Source: Ascaris suum
Taxonomy: Eukaryota > Nematoda > Chromadorea > Rhabditida > Ascarididae
Direction: 5' to 3'
DNA length: 64,000 bases
Assembly: GCA_013433145.1 (NCBI GenBank)
Contig: CM024183.1
Span: 4,954,001-5,018,000 of the forward strand
A model generated the notes under the pieces. That model saw nothing but the letters and a program-made list of their open reading frames with translations, searched no databases and was not told the DNA's origin. Positions 60,301 through 64,000 of the stretch are shown piece after piece. The translations under genes were made by a program, and so were the position numbers. Within the stretch, counting starts at the first letter, position 1. The number at the start of each line of letters is the position of its first letter.

Positions 60301-63300
60301 GTCGCCACTTTCTATTATGCACGATATCCCACATAAATTTTTCATTCTCTACAATAAAGTAGGACCGCATAAAGTTTCCCTTTCCCTTTTTCATTCGCAT
60401 TTCTATTTAGAAAAGGAAGATCTTTTCTCAAGAATCTTGCTCTTCAGTTGTTTTTTTTTTATTCGCTTCATGAGGCTTAAACCTAACTCAAGAGAGGAAT
60501 TTCATCTCAAATTATGAATTTCTCAGTTGATTATTTTCTTTTCATCTGATTATTTGAGTTGCAATTTGTGAATTTTCTCATTATTATTTCAAAAACGCAT
60601 TTTACTTGTCGTTTATAATATTCATATTTCTTAACGTCATTTGTGTTTGCAAGGTTTATATTTGGTGTTAAAAATAGACAATAAAATTAAATAACGCGAT
60701 TTAAATTTTATAAATTACAAACGAGGAAATATCTCATTCTAAGGCATATTGCCATTTTTTTTTTGCCAAAGTTAGAGCCACTTTTGAGTTGAAGAAAGAC
60801 CTCTATCGTTTATTTCTATGATAACGGACTAAAGAATAGCAATAAAAAAGATAGGATACCTGATAAGCTAATTTCAGTCCGACGTTGTCACCAACATTTT
60901 CGTTTAATGTTTCGTTCGCATCGATCTAGAAGAAATTGAAACAAGCGGAAAATGATGCTAGAAAGATGGCACAATATGCGCTTTTTGTACTTGTGCCTCC
61001 CAACAAACCTCTTATAGAAACACTCAAAAACAATGATATAATGCTTAATAGCAAGTTGTGCTACTCCACAGCAAAAAAGTTCGCACTCTGCCCTTGTTCG
61101 ACCGATCACGCAAAAATTTGCGCACATGCCAACTTTGCACCACATTTGAACGTCCACAACTGAGGAAAGGCTGATCAATCGCGAAGTATTTGGTTTGCCA
61201 AGATCACACTGCACCACACTTTATATGAGCCAAGCCTCATTACCACAGTTTTCTTATTCTCTAGCTGAAGCTCTAAGAAAGAAAGGATATCAAGAAAACG
61301 AGCACACATGCACGCAGACAGAACCTATCCAATGCGTTCTTGCAAAAATTGCATTAAAGTGCGACTTTAATGAGCAACTGCAAGTCATTTTTGTGCACAA
61401 TTACACATGCGATGAACATTGGGGATTTATAGCAGACGTGCCGTGAAGCATCGAACAATTTGTAAATTCAGTATAGAGCGCTTATAAGAGGCCACAGCTA
61501 TTTAAATCACGACCATTCCTAATTCCTAAAACGAGTCTCAGCCAACATTCTAAAGCTGCGGTGCAGTTCCGTCACGGTTATATCGTGACCAGGTTGTCAG
61601 TGATGGCGAACTGAGTGACAGTCAGCATAACAGGTAAGTTCCTGGACGATATCGTCAAGTATCTTCCCTCCTAGAATCACATGTTATTCACCTAGGTAGA
61701 AGGTATGGATTAAGAAAAGCAGGAATTTATCGAAATCTTCCAGATTCTCGGAGAGTGGAGCTGCTGGCAAAACTTTTGCAAAGGTTTCGCCGTTATACCA
61801 TCAATCAACACCGTTTGCAGGGTATCTAGTGAACTGCACAACCGCTGAAGACCAGTAAGGCTCACGGTCAGCATTGCCTACTAGAACTACTGCAGAGTGA
61901 GCGTACCGGATAACCGTGTTGTGCAAACTCGGAGTATTGCTCAATAAAGCACTGCGAACGCTCGTCAAAAGCCTTGACTGCTTGTTTACTCCATGTGTTG
62001 CGAAGATTGCCGTTCTCGTCATGTTGTCTTCCTTGAAAGACAAATTACAAGAGAACTTATATTTGAGTAAATGAGAATCTCATTTATACCGATGCATAAT
62101 TAGTGGAATGTTTTGGTGCTATATGACTGAATCAAATAAGTAAATTCAATCTTTACTGTATATTCGTATAAAGCTGTTCGCTGGTATAATGTCTCATTCA
62201 ACAGTCACACTCATTAGCATGCTCAACACTGGAAGGGAAAATCACTCAAGCATTTGAGGCACATTCATGGATTCATGGCTTCTATGGAAATGGAAGATGA
62301 ACGAGCAATATGGCTTGTAATTCGATGACCAGACTATTTCAAGCAAACGAGAGACATTTGTAAGCTTAAAACATTTGTATCACAAGTACGCTTAAAAATA
62401 GAAACCTGTTACGTCGAATGCGTGTGACATTTCGTGGCCAATAATCGAACCGATGGACGCATAATTGAATAATCTGAAGGAAAGTATCGCAGTTGGACTG
62501 ATAAAAAATTGAAGTACTTTGAATTGAAGCATAAACAAGGATCTGTGTGGGAGCAAGTAATATGCTAACTGTTTTCCTTGCTGAGACTTGAAAAAGAGGT
62601 TTGAATGCCGTCATGATAGTTATATCGTTACATGAATTAAAGAAATGATCAAGTCCGCTCGGCAGTCTTCTAGCAGTGTGAAATTGAAAGAACCGCGAGC
62701 GGAATGGTCCTCGAAAGTGGTATGAGAGTTGGAAGCCTGAGGTCATAATGCTAGAGCACCTGCTCATAGTCTCGGCATCAGCAGCATCCGAGAGTCTGCG
62801 ACAATTCCGCATCATTCGTGCTGAGTGCTACTTATGCATTCTGCGTTTTTCTCAGGAAGATGAAGCGAGTTTTGTGCGCATATGTTTGAATTACTCAGGC
62901 GATTTCTCAATGCTCTCAATATTAATATTCCAGTTTAATGCAAGAATGACACTCGCAGTGCACTCAGGTTTTAAAACAACAGGTCATTAGGATAATACCT
63001 CTTACCAGCGCCTAATAGCGGAAAAAACCAACAACAATTAAACTCGTCGCAAGTAAGTTTATCACAGTGAAGAAACATCGGCAGTTATGATTCTTAAAAA
63101 ATAAATTTTGTTTTCTGCAAAATGTGGTACGCTGGAAGAGCTAAATTCTAGATTAATGAACGCCACATTAAAGTGTAAAACAACAAATCAAGGGCAACAC
63201 TCTTTGAAAAATCTTGTAGCAATATATGCCACGAATGTTAAGGATTGCAGATTTCTAAAAATTCACTTATTACTGATTAATACTAGATGAGCAACAGACA

Positions 63301-63683
63301 GTAAAATGCACACAATGGCATGCCCGAGTCGGCGAACGGCGGTCTTGTTATCATCATTGGTAGGATGATCAGATTCCTTTCGAAGTTATACAACGCATTT
63401 ATAGTCATCGGCGATGTGTTGTCGAGCCATCCTAGACGTTCAACCGGTTGCCGTAAGCGTTTCAAGAGAAGTTGTCGCGAGAAACGGGAGGCGTTAACCA
63501 TAGACCAGAACATATCCATCTTATCGACATACAACTGCAAATTCCAGTGCTCACTCATGCTAAATCGATGAGTTCTATAGCTTATTAGACGTGCTATGAA
63601 ATCCCTAGGATGTGCGGAAGCATCCGGTGCACTTCCACCGCCCACAATTCGCCAAAGATCTCCGTAAATCTGATGGTTCCCAA
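57354..63683 (-). CDS. M13 zinc metallopeptidase (neprilysin-like), C-terminal part
   Basis: Six minus-strand exons join in phase: 63683-63314, 62473-62406, 62031-61907, 60925-60860, 58967-58810 and 57453-57354 (TGA at 57356-57354). They give about 295 residues of a protein usually near 750, so the N-terminus and membrane anchor lie beyond the right edge. M13 enzymes are ectopeptidases that cut short peptides outside the cell. Visible in order: DKMDMFWSMVNASRF, the substrate-binding NALY (family NAYY/NAFY), PPFADSGMPL, the zinc motif HEMSH (62436-62422), GRQHDENGNLRNTW, the third zinc ligand Glu in ENVGDN (60901-60899; family ENIAD), LPGTNFNGDQAFFVAYAQTW with the conserved Cys, HSLDSLR (family HSP...R), and the C-terminal CAVW matching the family CxxW end. 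All three zinc ligands and the catalytic Glu of HExxH are present, so this part is compatible with an active enzyme. Confidence 0.92.
57950..58030. repeat. Short direct repeats of GTATCAAGTAT type
   Basis: AAGTATCAA-like units recur at least four times (about 57954-57972, 57975-57987 and 58019-58030) in the last intron of the M13 gene. No function is suggested. Confidence 0.6.
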
Positions 63684-64000
63684 CTACAATTTAAAAAAAT
63701 AACGTCATATATCTTCTACTATGCTATACTCAAGCTTCTTGAAATACTTTTCTTATACGCTCAGTACTTTTTTCATCGACATAACTTCTTTTTCTCATTT
63801 CAACAACTGTTGGTGAATAGATGACAAACTCTTCTTGCTCTCTTTAGAAAATGCCAAAGCTAAACCACATCGATGGTGGTGGCTGTTGAGTTATTATTTT
63901 CGATTTCATAAAGGAGACGAATCGATATATTCGCCTATGGTATTTCTTGAATTAAAGTGCTATGGTGTCAGAGAATTTTTCTATGTTTGGCCCTCCGACT
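63684..64000. other. Upstream intron of the M13 gene, no exon seen
   Basis: The next upstream M13 exon should supply one base before 63683. No convincing candidate lies in the last 317 bases. Confidence 0.4.

Noticed and set aside
60143..60517. 124-codon plus frame
   Set aside because: Lies in an intron of the M13 gene on the opposite strand, is rich in Phe/Leu/Ser as expected of AT-rich non-coding DNA, and has no domain.

Overview
The window looks like nuclear DNA of a nematode, most likely a clade V strongylid (hookworm or barber-pole-worm type). It is AT-rich and dense in microsatellites. Genes are cut into many small exons with TTTCAG-like acceptors and introns from about 48 bp to several kb. 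The gene content (a Fer/Spe-8-like SH2 tyrosine kinase, a multi-exon type-B carboxylesterase, an M13 metallopeptidase, a Tudor protein) is typical of these worms. No bacterial features, tRNA, rRNA or CRISPR were seen. All gene models were built by eye from reading frames, splice sites and exon phase; no homology search was run.

Layout. (1) 0.6-11.6 kb, minus strand: a Tudor-domain gene; nine exons are placed and several internal ones are still missing. (2) 12.8-18.3 kb, minus: a few possible exons of unrecognised genes among non-coding DNA and repeats. (3) 20.0-37.8 kb, plus: an SH2 plus tyrosine-kinase gene. A possible first exon lies at 20.0 kb. The SH2 and kinase exons run from 29.6 to 37.8 kb and the last exon was not found. 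(4) 28.0-29.5 kb, minus: five phase-compatible exons of an unrecognised protein with two in-frame TAA codons, lying antisense in the kinase's long first intron. A related-looking minus exon sits at 34.5 kb inside a later kinase intron. (5) 38.8-40.8 kb, minus: a five-exon gene for a 116-residue protein of unknown family. (6) 41.7-51.3 kb, minus: a complete 12-exon, 579-residue secretory carboxylesterase with an intact catalytic triad and a C-terminal HGEL. (7) 51.3-57.4 kb: intergenic, with an AT tract and an AAAT tract. (8) 57.4-63.7 kb, minus: the six last exons of an M13 (neprilysin-like) zinc metallopeptidase whose 5' part lies beyond the right edge.

The genes do not form one pathway. The esterase and the peptidase are both secretory-pathway hydrolases on the same strand. 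Fer-like SH2 kinases and Tudor proteins are often germline factors in nematodes, but nothing here shows co-regulation. The most unusual region is 27.9-34.6 kb, where opposite-strand coding signals interleave and both genes carry stop-codon or phase problems. It is either decaying or wrongly assumed to be two simple genes.
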